The notes: generated by a model from the sequence alone, not told the origin. Shown: positions 47,949-57,854, counted from the stretch's first letter. The stretch is 64,000 bases of DNA from an uncultured Hyphomonas sp. (GCF_963675305.1 NZ_OY776147.1:2480001-2544000); one strand, 5' to 3'. A program made the numbers and translations.

Positions 47949-50900
47949 TTAGAAGTCGAACGTCGCGCCGACGAAGAAGTAACGACCCATTGCGTCATAG
48001 GTCTGCGGGTAGGTGTTACCGTTACCCGTCGTACCGGTCGAAGCGGACAGCGGCGGATCATCATCCAGCACGTTGTTCACACCGAAGCGGAAGGAGACCC
48101 AATCCCTGGCGGCCCACTGGCCAGCAAGGTCGATGTAGTTCTGCTCTTCCAGCGTGGAGTCCACGCGGTTGGTGACACCGGTGTCGAGATCAGCGGAGCC
48201 GATGTAACGCCAGGTTGCGTTCAGGTCGAGACCGTCAATCGGAGTGACCCAGCTTGCGCGGGCGCGGTGACGCCATTCCGGGGTCGGGGTGAAGCAGTCG
48301 TTGCCGTACTTGCCAACGCAGTCATAGGCGTAAGCAGCGTTACCAACCGGGTCGACATCGAAGCTGTCGAGCAGGGTACCGTTCATGCTCAGGTTCATCG
48401 AACCATATTTGCCCATGTCGAAGCCGTAGGCGGCAGAGATGTCGAAACCGGAGGTTTCCACACCACCGATGTTGACGTTCAGGTCAACAACGTTGCCGGT
48501 ACCGACCCAGAGCTGGCCGTTGGCGTTACGCTGGATGCGCTGACACGCGTCCAGATCGCCCTGCAGGTAGCAGAGCTGCATGGTGACAGAAGAACCAACC
48601 GTCGAGATCGCATCGGTGATGTCGATGTTGTAGTAGTCGACCGATGCCGAGAAGCCCGGCAGGAAGGTCGGCGTAGCAACAAAGCCGATCGTGAGGGTTT
48701 CAGCTTCTTCCGGCTGAAGGTCCGGGTTACCACCTTGCAGGTAGTTGTACTGACCAGCCGGCGATCCCAGAGCGCCACCATCGGCTTGCGCCTGAGTGAC
48801 CTGCCACGGGTTCGTACCGATACATGCTGCACCACCGGTGCCGTCGGCGGCCGGGTCGGTGAAGTCACAGAGATCGTCGTCCAGGTCGAACAGGTTGAAG
48901 CCCTGAGCCTGGAAGAGGTCGATCACGTTCGGTGCACGGACAGCTTTCTGGAAGCTGGCACGGAAGCGGATGTCCGAAGTCGGAGCATAGTCACCGCCGA
49001 TTTTGTACGAGTCGGCGCTGATGCCGGTCGAGTAATCGGAGTAACGGTAAGCACCTTCGATGGACAGGAGCTCGACGCCCGGCTTGCCTTCAACCAGCGG
49101 CATCTGGAATTCCGCGAACATGTCGTAGGAGTCGACAGCACCGGAGAGACCGATGGTCGGGCCACCCTGGCCAGCACCATCACCCGTTGCGAACGAGTTG
49201 TCGGTGATCGATTCCAGAGCGTCACGGCGGTATTCAGCACCGATAGCAACCTGGAGGCCAGAGTTTGCCGACGGCAGCTGGAAGCCATACTGGCCCAGAT
49301 CGCCGGTCAGAACAGCGGAAACGATGTTCTGCTCGGTGGTACCGGTCTGGAGCAGCGGAACCTGCAGGTAACCCAGAGCTTCCGGAGTCACGTTGCCGAC
49401 CGTGAAGATATCCCACGGCACGCAGTTCGGGTCGGTGCCGTCGAGAACGCTTGCACAGACTGCCGTGCCGGTGCCGTCGTCAACGACGTTCAGGGCGCGG
49501 TTCAGGCGGGTGATCGAGAATTCGTTCCGGTAAGAACGGCTCAGGGTCACCTGAGCGAACGAAGCGGAGACGTCATACGACCAGCCCGGAGCCTTGTAGA
49601 GGTCGCCACGCAGGCCAGCGACGCCACGATAGGTCTGGTAGCCGAGGTGGTCCTGACGGCCGCCGCCTTCGACGTTACGGCGAGCGATGTACATGCCGAT
49701 GGAGTCGCCATCTGCGATGTTCGCCGCCGTACAACCGATGTCTGCCAGCTGCGAAGCCGAGATAAGCGGGTTGTCGCAGTTGATCGACGTGGTTGCGAAG
49801 AAGTTGCCCGACGGGGCAATCTGAGCGTTCGACTGATAGTCCATGAACATGAACTGGGTGTAGGCTTCGGCATAGTCATTGATCTGGTAGTGACCGTTGA
49901 AGCCAGCCGTGTAGCGCTCGTCCGGACGCTGATAGAAGTTCAGCGGGCCGTAGTTGTACTGGTCGGTTGCGCCATCGAAATCGCGGAACTCGCCGGTTGC
50001 CGGATCGATCGTGTAGTTGAACGCGTCGAAGTCCGTGAAGCGGCCCGGGAAGGACGTGGACGAACCACCGCAGGTGAAGCCGGTTGCCGTAGCAGAACCG
50101 ATTGCACATGCAGAATAATCACGCGCGCCTTGCAGCACAGCGTCATTGTTCCGGTATCCGAACCATGCGGTCAGGTTACCGCGGCCGTCGTCGGTGTTGA
50201 TGCCCATGATGGCGGTGATCTCTTTCGAGTAACCGTCGATCACGTTGTCGTCCGGCAGAGCGAACTGGGACGGGTTGCCAACAGCGCGCTGAGCGATCAC
50301 GTCACGGAGGTCGCCGTTCGTGTCGTAGTCGTTGTTGTGCTGGTAGAAGCCGTACTGGGTGTCGATCTGCACGCCTTCGAAGTCGTCCTTCATGATGAAG
50401 TTGACAACGCCGGCGATGGCGTCGGAACCGTAAACAGCCGATGCGCCGCCCGTCAGGACGTCAACGCGCTCGACCATCTGGCCCGGAATCAGGTTGAGGT
50501 CGGCAGCGGCATCGTTCGGCGAACCGTAAGGCAGGCGCTTGCCGTCAACCAGGACCAGCGTACGCGTTGCGCTGCCGCCGAGGTCGAGGTTACGCAGCGA
50601 AACCGTTGCAGTACCGGATGCACCGTTCGACACGGTGGAGTTCTGTGCGGCGAAAGCCTGCGGCAGCTGGGTGACGAGGTCTTCGACGCGCGTCACACCC
50701 TGCAGTTTCACGTCGTTCGCGGAAACCGAGGTCACCGGGCTTGTCGTGGTCATGTTCGGCTGCGCGATGCGCGAACCGGTGACGTACACCGTTTCCTGGC
50801 GTGCGGTTGCGTCTTCCGTGGTCGTGGCCACGGTATCGACAGCTTCGTCTGCCTCCTGGGCGACGGCGAGCATGCTCGCCTGCGCCATAAATGCTGCACC

Positions 50901-50951
50901 CGCGAAGACGGACGAAGCAAGCAGGCGGGACTTCATGGATTTCCCGTTCAC
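47949..50951 (-). CDS. TonB-dependent outer-membrane receptor
   Basis: 1000 residues from a GTG at 50951, chosen because GGAGGT lies 6 nt upstream; an ATG five codons later has no site. Signal peptide about 6-32 (LLASSVFAGAAFMAQASMLA). A TonB-box-like ETVYVTGSRI precedes the plug (about 70-210: LVTQLPQAFAAQNSTVSNGA, LNLIPGQMVERVDVLTGGAS, AVYGSDAIAGVVNFIMKDDF). A 22-strand-type barrel follows and ends in aromatic FFVGATFDF for Bam recognition. Asn/Gly-rich loops with paired cysteines suggest oligosaccharide or peptide uptake rather than siderophore; no substrate genes adjoin it. Confidence 0.93.
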   Translation of the reverse strand: MNGKSMKSRLLASSVFAGAAFMAQASMLAVAQEADEAVDTVATTTEDATARQETVYVTGSRIAQPNMTTTSPVTSVSANDVKLQGVTRVEDLVTQLPQAFAAQNSTVSNGASGTATVSLRNLDLGGSATRTLVLVDGKRLPYGSPNDAAADLNLIPGQMVERVDVLTGGASAVYGSDAIAGVVNFIMKDDFEGVQIDTQYGFYQHNNDYDTNGDLRDVIAQRAVGNPSQFALPDDNVIDGYSKEITAIMGINTDDGRGNLTAWFGYRNNDAVLQGARDYSACAIGSATATGFTCGGSSTSFPGRFTDFDAFNYTIDPATGEFRDFDGATDQYNYGPLNFYQRPDERYTAGFNGHYQINDYAEAYTQFMFMDYQSNAQIAPSGNFFATTSINCDNPLISASQLADIGCTAANIADGDSIGMYIARRNVEGGGRQDHLGYQTYRGVAGLRGDLYKAPGWSYDVSASFAQVTLSRSYRNEFSITRLNRALNVVDDGTGTAVCASVLDGTDPNCVPWDIFTVGNVTPEALGYLQVPLLQTGTTEQNIVSAVLTGDLGQYGFQLPSANSGLQVAIGAEYRRDALESITDNSFATGDGAGQGGPTIGLSGAVDSYDMFAEFQMPLVEGKPGVELLSIEGAYRYSDYSTGISADSYKIGGDYAPTSDIRFRASFQKAVRAPNVIDLFQAQGFNLFDLDDDLCDFTDPAADGTGGAACIGTNPWQVTQAQADGGALGSPAGQYNYLQGGNPDLQPEEAETLTIGFVATPTFLPGFSASVDYYNIDITDAISTVGSSVTMQLCYLQGDLDACQRIQRNANGQLWVGTGNVVDLNVNIGGVETSGFDISAAYGFDMGKYGSMNLSMNGTLLDSFDVDPVGNAAYAYDCVGKYGNDCFTPTPEWRHRARASWVTPIDGLDLNATWRYIGSADLDTGVTNRVDSTLEEQNYIDLAGQWAARDWVSFRFGVNNVLDDDPPLSASTGTTGNGNTYPQTYDAMGRYFFVGATFDF

Positions 50952-51130
50952 TATATTACCTCCAAAAGTTGAACTGCGCCTGAGCACAAGCGCATGCCCG
51001 GACCCCTGAAATCCGGACTTGGCCATATCGATAAGGCCCACGTCACCTTAGCGTCAACGCGCTGTTACCGTTCTGTCATCGAAAGAAGCGGGGTGTGGTT
51101 TATTTGCCTCAGTTGGCGAGGCAATCAGCG

Positions 51131-52219
51131 TCACGTGAGCAGAAAACTGAGGATAACCAGCCCGAGCGCCAGCACAAACAGGACGGTTATGCCCAGGATC
51201 AGCAATATCGAGGTACGAAAGGCCGCCATGAACAGGCCGGTCCCATAGGTGACCCGGAGCTGGCGGTGAAGGTACCAGATGGCCCAGAGTGTGCCGATTC
51301 CGAACAGCCACCCTGCCCCGGTATGCAGGAATGCAGCAGCGAGCAGCAACAGGGTCAACAGGCTGTAAATGAAGGTCTGGAAATGGAGCGCCGTGATCAC
51401 GTGGTCGTACACATAGATCTTGCGGTGCCATGCGTACATGATCGCCAGCATCAGGGCCAGGAGCGGCATGAACATAAGGCTGAACCGCGGCGCCCATTCG
51501 CGCAGGCGGGCGCCGAAACGGTCCTGGTTTTCAAGAACGCGGGCGAGCCGGTCCCCTGCCCCCCTGATCGTTGCGACCTCCTCCGGCGGGGTATCTTCAT
51601 TCGTGGTCAGGTCGATCATCTCGTCGAGCGCGTCGCGGTCGACCTCGCCGGTCGACTCGTCGACGAACGGGATTTTCGAGCCGGATTCGAGGTTGGCGAG
51701 AGTCTTCTCCAAGACCGCCCGGGTATCGGGATCGAGGTTTTCGTCAGCCAGCTGGGCCTCAATGGTCTCAACCAGCTTCGTACTATCCTCTTCGGACAGG
51801 CTCAGGGCCGAGCCGGGGTTGAGCTGCCAGTCCTGGTACCAGCCCAGCCGGTCGCCGAGACCGAAAACCGTGAGGAAAAACAGCACTGAGGCCAGCAGGA
51901 ACAGCCGGAATGGCGGCACATAACGGGCACGCTGCCCGTCCAGATAGTTCCGCGTCATCCGGCCTGGCCGGAACAGCAGCATCGGCACCGAGCGCCAGAG
52001 GCGGCTGTCCAGCGCGAACGTGTCGGCCAGGCTGGAAGCGACCAGGCTGAAGAATGGCCGGTGGAAATTCGACGCAAGCTGGCCGCACCGCGAGCAATAG
52101 CGCTCGGCGACAGGCGCGCCGCAATTCCGGCAGGGCTCGCCCTTTGTGACAGGGTGGTGATCGCCGGAGGTGAGGCCGCCGAGTGCGGCAGCCCCAGCGG
52201 CTTCCATGTCATGGCTCAT
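51131..52219 (-). CDS. DUF3667-type membrane protein with zinc ribbon
   Basis: 362 residues from the ATG at 52219, with GGGAGGCGG just upstream. Residues 30-45 are a C-x2-C...C-x2-C zinc ribbon (CRNCGAPVAERYCSRCGQ). The DUF3667 hallmark is LRWSVPMLLFRPGRMTRNYL-like sequence (here LWRSVPMLLFRPGRMTRNYL). Five or so membrane helices follow, interrupted by a charged loop of about 120 residues. Function unknown. It starts 26 bp after the peptide-binding lipoprotein gene and is probably co-transcribed with it. Confidence 0.75.
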   Translation of the reverse strand: MSHDMEAAGAAALGGLTSGDHHPVTKGEPCRNCGAPVAERYCSRCGQLASNFHRPFFSLVASSLADTFALDSRLWRSVPMLLFRPGRMTRNYLDGQRARYVPPFRLFLLASVLFFLTVFGLGDRLGWYQDWQLNPGSALSLSEEDSTKLVETIEAQLADENLDPDTRAVLEKTLANLESGSKIPFVDESTGEVDRDALDEMIDLTTNEDTPPEEVATIRGAGDRLARVLENQDRFGARLREWAPRFSLMFMPLLALMLAIMYAWHRKIYVYDHVITALHFQTFIYSLLTLLLLAAAFLHTGAGWLFGIGTLWAIWYLHRQLRVTYGTGLFMAAFRTSILLILGITVLFVLALGLVILSFLLT

Positions 52220-52245
52220 ACCGCCTCCCCCCGGTTTTACAGCGC

Positions 52246-53877
52246 CTATTCGGCCGCTTTGATACCATCCTTGCACATGAAGCGCGAGCGATGCTGGTCC
52301 TTGGCGTTGTCCTCATAGCCGGTCAGGTCCGGGTCCACGAGGTTCTTGGTAACCTGGAACCACATCGGCGTGATCGGATAGTCGTTCAGCATCAGGTCTT
52401 CCGCCTCGGCGAACGTCTCGGCCCGCTTTTTCAGGTCGAGTTCCGAATTCGACCGGATCAACAGGGCGTCATATTCCGGATTGTTGTAGTTGCCGTAGTT
52501 CTGCTGGCCGGTGTCGGATTTCAGCAGGTAGAGGAAGTTGATCGGGTCATCGAAATCCGCGACCCAGGCGCCATCGGCCACCTGGAAGTCCGACTGGCGC
52601 AGGCGGGCATAAAGCACCTTCGTGTCCTGCTTGATGATCGTCGGCTTCACCCAGGGGGCAATCTCGGCCCAGTTGGCCTGCGCCACCGGGGCCACCTTCG
52701 GATTATCGTCGGTGGAACGGTGGATGTATTCGAACTCCAGCGGATTGTCCGGCCCGTAGCCGGCCTCTTCCAGAAGGCGTTTGGCTTCTGCGAGACGCTC
52801 TTCGCGGGGCATGTTCTCCCACTCCACATGCGGGCGCGGCGCGTCGTAATTGTCGATCCCCGGCGGCACGAAGGAATAGGCCGGCACATAGCCCGGCGTC
52901 AGGACGCTCTTCACCATGAACTCCCGGTCCAGCGCCATGGACAGCGCCTTGCGCACGCGCACATCGTCAAACGGGGCGACCTGGGAATTGAACGACCAGT
53001 ACGTCGTGATCAGGGCCGGCGTCGTGCGCACCCAGCCTGGCAGCTTGGCCTCGATCTCGGGCTGGCGGGCGCCATCGAAGGCATTGTTGATGTCGAGCTC
53101 ACCAGCCTGGATCTTGTTCTCGACCGAGGTCAGGTCTTCGAGTTCGAAATAGACCACGCGGTCGAAACAGGCGTCCTCGGCGCCGAAGCCGGTCGGGTTC
53201 TTGTCGGCCACCAGCTGGTCGCCGGTCCGCCAGTAAACCAGTTTGTACGGACCGTTCACCACGATATTGTCCGGCTGGATCCAGGCATCGCCATAGGTTT
53301 CGATGGCGTGGCTTGGCACCGGATAGGTCGTGTAGTGGGACAACAGGCCCGGCAGGTATGGCGCCGGGTATTCCAGCGTCAGCTCCAGCGTCTTGTCGTC
53401 GATCGCGCGGGCGCCCAGCTCTTCCGGCGGCAGCTTGCCTTCATTGACCGGTGCGGCGTTCTTGATGAGGTACAGCAGCGAGGAATATTGCGACGCCACT
53501 TCCGGAGACTGGATGCGGCGCAGGCCGTAGACAAAGTCGTCCGCCACGACCGGATTGCCATCCGACCAGTAGTAATCCCCAAGATGGAAGGTCCAGACGA
53601 GGCCGTCTTCGCTGGTTTCCCAGCTGGTCGCCATGCCGGGTTCCGGACGGGCGTCCACGCCATCGGTGGTCAGGCCGATGAACATGTCGCCAATGATGAT
53701 GTTCTCCCACTGGGCCGAGGACTTGTGCGGATCGAGCGTATCGACCTTGGCCGAAATACCGCGCCGCAGGGTCGGCACATCGCTGGCAGATCCGCCGCCA
53801 CCGCCGCCTCCGCAAGCTGCCAGGACAAGGGCCAGTGCGCCGGTGGCCATTAGGCCTCGCATACGGGAGAAGATCAT
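52246..53877 (-). CDS. peptide/dipeptide-binding lipoprotein (SBP_bac_5)
   Basis: 543 residues. Lipobox LVLAAC with C22, then a poly-glycine linker, so membrane-tethered in the periplasm. Family stretches are RRGISAKVDTLDPHKSSAQW, GLVWTFHLGDYYWSDGNPVV and VRKALSMALDREFM. Resembles OppA/MppA, which bind oligopeptides or murein peptides. AGGAG lies 7 nt before the ATG. No permease or ATPase genes are adjacent, so it is an orphan component here. Confidence 0.9.
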   Translation of the reverse strand: MIFSRMRGLMATGALALVLAACGGGGGGGSASDVPTLRRGISAKVDTLDPHKSSAQWENIIIGDMFIGLTTDGVDARPEPGMATSWETSEDGLVWTFHLGDYYWSDGNPVVADDFVYGLRRIQSPEVASQYSSLLYLIKNAAPVNEGKLPPEELGARAIDDKTLELTLEYPAPYLPGLLSHYTTYPVPSHAIETYGDAWIQPDNIVVNGPYKLVYWRTGDQLVADKNPTGFGAEDACFDRVVYFELEDLTSVENKIQAGELDINNAFDGARQPEIEAKLPGWVRTTPALITTYWSFNSQVAPFDDVRVRKALSMALDREFMVKSVLTPGYVPAYSFVPPGIDNYDAPRPHVEWENMPREERLAEAKRLLEEAGYGPDNPLEFEYIHRSTDDNPKVAPVAQANWAEIAPWVKPTIIKQDTKVLYARLRQSDFQVADGAWVADFDDPINFLYLLKSDTGQQNYGNYNNPEYDALLIRSNSELDLKKRAETFAEAEDLMLNDYPITPMWFQVTKNLVDPDLTGYEDNAKDQHRSRFMCKDGIKAAE

Positions 53878-54086
53878 TCACATACTCCTAGGTGGTCTCA
53901 ATCTGGATTGTTTGCTGCCAGATGGCGGCCCAAATGAAAAGACTTTGCTGATTTTGAATGAACGGAAGCTGAGTTTGCCGCAAACTGCGGCCTCCCCTTC
54001 CCGAGCCTGCCCGGATTTGCCAGAACTGGCGACAGACACAGGTGACAGACAGGGGCGCGAAAGCCCCGATTTCGAGGAACACCGCC

Positions 54087-54605
54087 ATGAAACGCCCGAT
54101 CGCCCTCATCGCCGCTGCCATCAGCCTGGCCACCCTGCCGGCGCTGGCCGAAGATGTATCCACCTCCGACGTCTATGCCTGCAAGGAGATCGCGGCGGAT
54201 ACCGAACGCCTGGCCTGCTACGACGCCGCCGTGGGCCGCCTGAAGGCTGCCGAGGAAGCCGGCGAGGTGAAGACGTTCACCCGCAAGGAAGTCGAGGAAG
54301 TGAAGCGCGACAGTTTCGGCTTCTCCATCCCCTCGCTTCCAAAACTGGCCTTTGGCAACAAGGACGACAAAGGCAAGTCCAAATCGGATGAGCTGAAGGA
54401 AGTCACCTTCCCGATCAAGTCCATCGGCGGACGGCGCGGCGCGCTGGTCATCACGCTGGAGAATGGCCAGGTGTGGGAACAGATCGACGACAAGGGCGTC
54501 AATCCGCGCGGCCAGAAGGAAGCCCGCATCTACCAGGCCGCGCTCGGCAGCTACAAGATGAAGCTGGACGGCGGACTGGCCTTCCGCGCCAAACGCGTGA
54601 AATAG
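54087..54605 (+). CDS. exported protein of unknown function
   Basis: 172 residues from the ATG at 54087 (CGAGGAA upstream); an earlier in-frame ATG at 54042 would hide the signal peptide. Signal peptide about 1-21 (IALIAAAISLATLPALA). The mature start YACKEIAADTERLACYDAAV has the C-x(n)-RLACYD pattern seen in several periplasmic families, including TagO-like ones. A Lys-rich middle and a beta-rich C-terminal part (GALVITLENGQVWEQ) follow. No type VI genes are near, so I leave function open. Confidence 0.65.
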   Translation: MKRPIALIAAAISLATLPALAEDVSTSDVYACKEIAADTERLACYDAAVGRLKAAEEAGEVKTFTRKEVEEVKRDSFGFSIPSLPKLAFGNKDDKGKSKSDELKEVTFPIKSIGGRRGALVITLENGQVWEQIDDKGVNPRGQKEARIYQAALGSYKMKLDGGLAFRAKRVK

Positions 54606-54798
54606 CGCCCAATCCCTGCCCGCCGGCTGCGTTTCAGCGCGAAAGGCGGGCCCGGCTGTTGAACCGTCGCAACGCTTTGGCTTATCCGGGCGTATAAGAC
54701 ACGTCACCGCAAGGAGCCCTGTCATCGCCGGCGAGGAAAACGCGAAAAAGAAAGACGATCGCTCAAAGCGGGAAAAACTGGCGCTGCGCATCCGGTGG

Positions 54799-55752
54799 AT
54801 GAAGCGCGCCCGGCCGCCCATCCTGTTCGCCCTGATCGGCGCTGCGATCCTGACAGTTCCGCACACCGGGCTCGCGCCTGATTGGAACAAGCTCGGCGAC
54901 TGGCCGGATATCCTGGCCTCAATCTGTTTCATCGCAGCCACCGGCTGGGCCATCGGCACGCTGGTCGACGGGCTGATGAAGCGGCGGCTCGCCAAGCTGA
55001 ACTTTCACGAGGCCGACAATCTGAAAGCGCGCAAAACCGCGACGCGCCTGGATGTGGTCCGGCGCATCTGGGTTGTCACGGTCGGCATTGTCACCGTCGC
55101 CGCGGCGCTGACTGTCATTCCAGGGGTCAAGCAATTCGGTGTCAGCCTGTTCGCCTCCGCCGGGATCGCGGGCATCGCGGTCGGCATTGCCGCCCGCCCG
55201 GTGCTGTCGAACCTGATCGCCGGCCTGCAGATCGCCTTCACCCAACCGATCAGGCTGGACGATGCGGTGGTGCTGGAAGACGAGTGGGGCTGGATCGAGG
55301 AGATCGGCCTGTTCTACGTCGTAGTTCGCATCTGGGACTGGCGGCGCCTGATCCTGCCGGTCTCCTATTTCATCGAACAGCCTTTCCAGAACTGGACGCA
55401 CAAATCTGCCAGCATCATCGGCAGCGTTTTCTGGTCGTTGGATTACCGGGCGCCGGTGGCCGACATGCGGGACAAGCTGACCGAAATCTGCCGCGCCACG
55501 CCGCTATGGGATGGCGATGTCGTGAATTTGCAGGTGACGGATACGGGCATGAATACGATCCGTATACGGGCGCTGGCGAGCGCGCGAAACTCCCCTGACG
55601 CGTGGGACCTGCGCTGTTTCATCCGTGAGAAGATGATTTCCTGGCTGCAGGAACATCACCCTGAAGCCCTGCCCCGCATCCGCAACGAACTCGACACCCT
55701 GCCGGAGGGCGCGTTCGATGGGCGGGCGGTTCAGGCCGGGCGGATGGAATAG
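54799..55752 (+). CDS. MscS-family mechanosensitive channel
   Basis: 317 residues as called. Three or so helices, then the MscS pore region (SAGIAGIAVGIAARPVLSNL, IAGLQIAFTQPIRLDDAVVL) and the cytoplasmic beta domain (GWIEEIGLFYVVVRIWDWRR, LPVSYFIEQPFQNWT). Start is uncertain: the best ribosome-binding site (AAGGAG, 54711-54716) precedes an ATC at 54723 rather than an ATG, and the frame is open from there with a charged 25-residue extension (AGEENAKKKDDRSKREK). Its 3' end overlaps the convergent gene by 22 bp. Confidence 0.88.
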   Translation: MKRARPPILFALIGAAILTVPHTGLAPDWNKLGDWPDILASICFIAATGWAIGTLVDGLMKRRLAKLNFHEADNLKARKTATRLDVVRRIWVVTVGIVTVAAALTVIPGVKQFGVSLFASAGIAGIAVGIAARPVLSNLIAGLQIAFTQPIRLDDAVVLEDEWGWIEEIGLFYVVVRIWDWRRLILPVSYFIEQPFQNWTHKSASIIGSVFWSLDYRAPVADMRDKLTEICRATPLWDGDVVNLQVTDTGMNTIRIRALASARNSPDAWDLRCFIREKMISWLQEHHPEALPRIRNELDTLPEGAFDGRAVQAGRME

Positions 55753-56009
55753 ACGGCCGTCGCACTCATCACGATCTTACCGCCGACCACGGCAGAGCCA
55801 CCTGCGAACAGGATGGTGCGCGTGCGCCGGTCGATCCGCGTCTCGAAAGTGGCCGCGCCGGCATCCTCGATCCGGGCGGAGACATCGACCGTGACGGAAA
55901 CGAGATCCACAGCCGAAGGCGCGCACAATTCCTCTGCCGCGGCCCGGATGGCCCCCATCAGGTCAAGCGCCAGTTTTTCATCCGCCTGAAGCGTCGCCGT
56001 AGCCGTCAT
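55731..56009 (-). CDS. small protein, possibly hot-dog thioesterase-like
   Basis: 92 residues from the ATG at 56009, with AGGGGAA about 11 nt upstream. A helix (LALDLMGAIRAAAEELC) followed by beta strands (VSVTVDVSARIEDAGAATFE, TRTILFAGGSAVVGGKIVMS) is the order expected of a hot-dog fold, but no catalytic motif is visible. Convergent with, and overlapping, the MscS gene. Function uncertain. Confidence 0.5.
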   Translation of the reverse strand: MTATATLQADEKLALDLMGAIRAAAEELCAPSAVDLVSVTVDVSARIEDAGAATFETRIDRRTRTILFAGGSAVVGGKIVMSATAVYSIRPA

Positions 56010-56206
56010 GAATGCAGTTCCCCTGTTCTTCGGCCCTTCTTTAAACAGGCCGGAAGCGGAGGGAAAGGGCCGGGCTGCCGGGAGGCGGCCCACCCGGCCC
56101 TTTCAACACGTCCGTCTGGGGTGGGGGGGGACGCCGGACGTATCAGGCTGAATACGCCCTGCGCCGCTGGTTGGATCATTGGAGCGGAGAATATTTTACC
56201 GCACAT

Positions 56207-56232
56207 AGAAAAGCCGCCCTGAATGGGGCGGC
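56207..56232 (-). terminator. terminator of the gene at 56258
   Basis: GCCGCCC (56213-56219) and GGGCGGC (56226-56232) pair; on the minus strand TTTTCT follows. Lies just past the stop at 56258. Confidence 0.65.
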
Positions 56233-56257
56233 CGTTCCTGTCATTTTTCAGGGGGTC

Positions 56258-56692
56258 TCAGGCAGCGCGGGTGTCGCTGTCGTCTGCCTTTGTCTCGCCG
56301 TCGAGGTCAGAGCCGATCAGGTCGCCCAGATGGCCGAAGCCGGTGAGGCCGTGAACCTCTTCCATATGCGAGGAAATGGCCGGCAGGAGCGCGCCGATGT
56401 CCTTGTGGTCGAGCCCGATGCCGTGAAGTGCGGTGATCATCTCGCTTGCGACACGGCGCTTGCCGCCGGGTGTCTGCTCGATCATGCGGGCGATTTCACC
56501 GACCGGTGCGCCGAGTTCGCTGCCGGTCCGCGCCGACAGGGCACGTGCGCCGGGAAGCGTCTTGAACATCGCATCCGCGAAGGGGGACGCCTGGCGCTCG
56601 GCGGCATTGAGCACGATACCTAGGGCCTGCTTTGCGATGGGGTCCGCAAGGCCGTTGGTTTTAGCGATGTGCGCCGTAAGATCATTCATCAT
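56258..56692 (-). CDS. hypothetical all-helical protein
   Basis: 144 residues from the ATG at 56692, 11 nt after AGGAG (a GTG overlapping that site is less likely). Predicted helices separated by Gly/Pro turns (ALGIVLNAAERQASPFADAM, LPGARALSARTG, LLPAISSHMEEVHG). The layout recalls DUF2780-type proteins, but I cannot confirm it. Ends in an acidic tail (GETKADDSDTRAA). No signal peptide. Confidence 0.55.
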   Translation of the reverse strand: MMNDLTAHIAKTNGLADPIAKQALGIVLNAAERQASPFADAMFKTLPGARALSARTGSELGAPVGEIARMIEQTPGGKRRVASEMITALHGIGLDHKDIGALLPAISSHMEEVHGLTGFGHLGDLIGSDLDGETKADDSDTRAA

Positions 56693-56858
56693 TGGCGTAG
56701 GCACTCCTAAGATTAACGGCCTTGGGAGGTTCCATTAACCCGCGACAGCCTTTCTGTTTGGTTACCGGATCGGTGAAAACCTGAAGATTGCCGCAGGGAT
56801 CTGTTAAGAATATCCACGCCAGCTCAAGCTAGGGCCTGGGGCAACGAAGGGACAAGGC

Positions 56859-57854
56859 ATGATCCGGATCGGCATTCTCGGCGCGGCGAAGATTTCGCCC
56901 AAGGCCATCATCGAACCAGCCCGGCGGCGGACGGACTGCCGCGTGGTTGCCGTCGCTGCGCGCGATGCCGACCGCGCCGCCGCCTATGCAGAAGATCATG
57001 GCATCCAGCATGTCGCGGACAGCTATGACGCCCTGATCGCGCGCGAGGACATTGACCTCATTTACAACGCCCTGCCCCCGAACCGGCATGCCGATCTGAG
57101 CATCGCAGCCCTGAAAGCCGGCAAGGCCGTGCTGTGCGAGAAGCCCTTCGCCATGAATGCGGACGAGGCTGCCCTGATGCAGACAGCCGCAATCGAGGCC
57201 GACAGGCCGCTGGTCGAGGCGTTTCATTACCGGTTCCACCCCGCCTTCCTTCACGCCCTCGGCCATGTCCGCAGCGGGCATGTCGGGAAGATCCTGTCGA
57301 TGGAGGCCGCCTTCTCTGTGCCCATCCCCTACCGGCCGGGCGAGCTGCGTCACACGCTGGAGACGGGCGGCGGCGCGCTGATGGATCTCGGCACCTACTG
57401 CATCCACATGGTACGGACGATAGCCGGCGCCGAGCCGTCCGTCGCCTCCGCCGAATGCCATTGCGACCGGCCGGGCGTCGACATCTCTACCCATGCCCGC
57501 CTGGTGTTCCCGGGCGATGTGACCGCTTCGATCATGACCTCCATGTCGGAAACGGTGTCTCGGCGGATCCAGCTTCATATCGAGGGCACCAGCGGATCCC
57601 TCACCTTCAACAATCCCATCCACCCCTATCTGGGGCACAAAATCATTCTCCAGCAGCGCGGCCAGCCGGACCGGACGGAGACGATTCCCGGCGACAGTAC
57701 CTATGATTACCAGCTGGCGCACATGATCGACGTGCTGGCCGGACGGGCAGAGCCGCTGACCGGCGGGGCCGACGCTGTCTCAAACATGCGCGTGATTGAC
57801 GCAATTTATCGCAGCGCCGGACTGCAGCCGCGCGGCAGCGAACCGGCCTCTTGA
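56859..57854 (+). CDS. Gfo/Idh/MocA-family oxidoreductase
   Basis: 331 residues. Rossmann domain MIRIGILGAAKISPKAIIEP with GxxGxAK-like glycines, then YNALPPNRHADLSIAALKAG and the catalytic-type motif LCEKPFAMN (EKP, the family signature). The C-terminal domain has VEAFHYRFHPAF and GGGALMDLGTYCIHMVRT, where H and D/Y residues bind the sugar in relatives. NAD(P)-dependent sugar or cyclitol dehydrogenase; substrate unknown. Confidence 0.88.
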   Translation: MIRIGILGAAKISPKAIIEPARRRTDCRVVAVAARDADRAAAYAEDHGIQHVADSYDALIAREDIDLIYNALPPNRHADLSIAALKAGKAVLCEKPFAMNADEAALMQTAAIEADRPLVEAFHYRFHPAFLHALGHVRSGHVGKILSMEAAFSVPIPYRPGELRHTLETGGGALMDLGTYCIHMVRTIAGAEPSVASAECHCDRPGVDISTHARLVFPGDVTASIMTSMSETVSRRIQLHIEGTSGSLTFNNPIHPYLGHKIILQQRGQPDRTETIPGDSTYDYQLAHMIDVLAGRAEPLTGGADAVSNMRVIDAIYRSAGLQPRGSEPAS

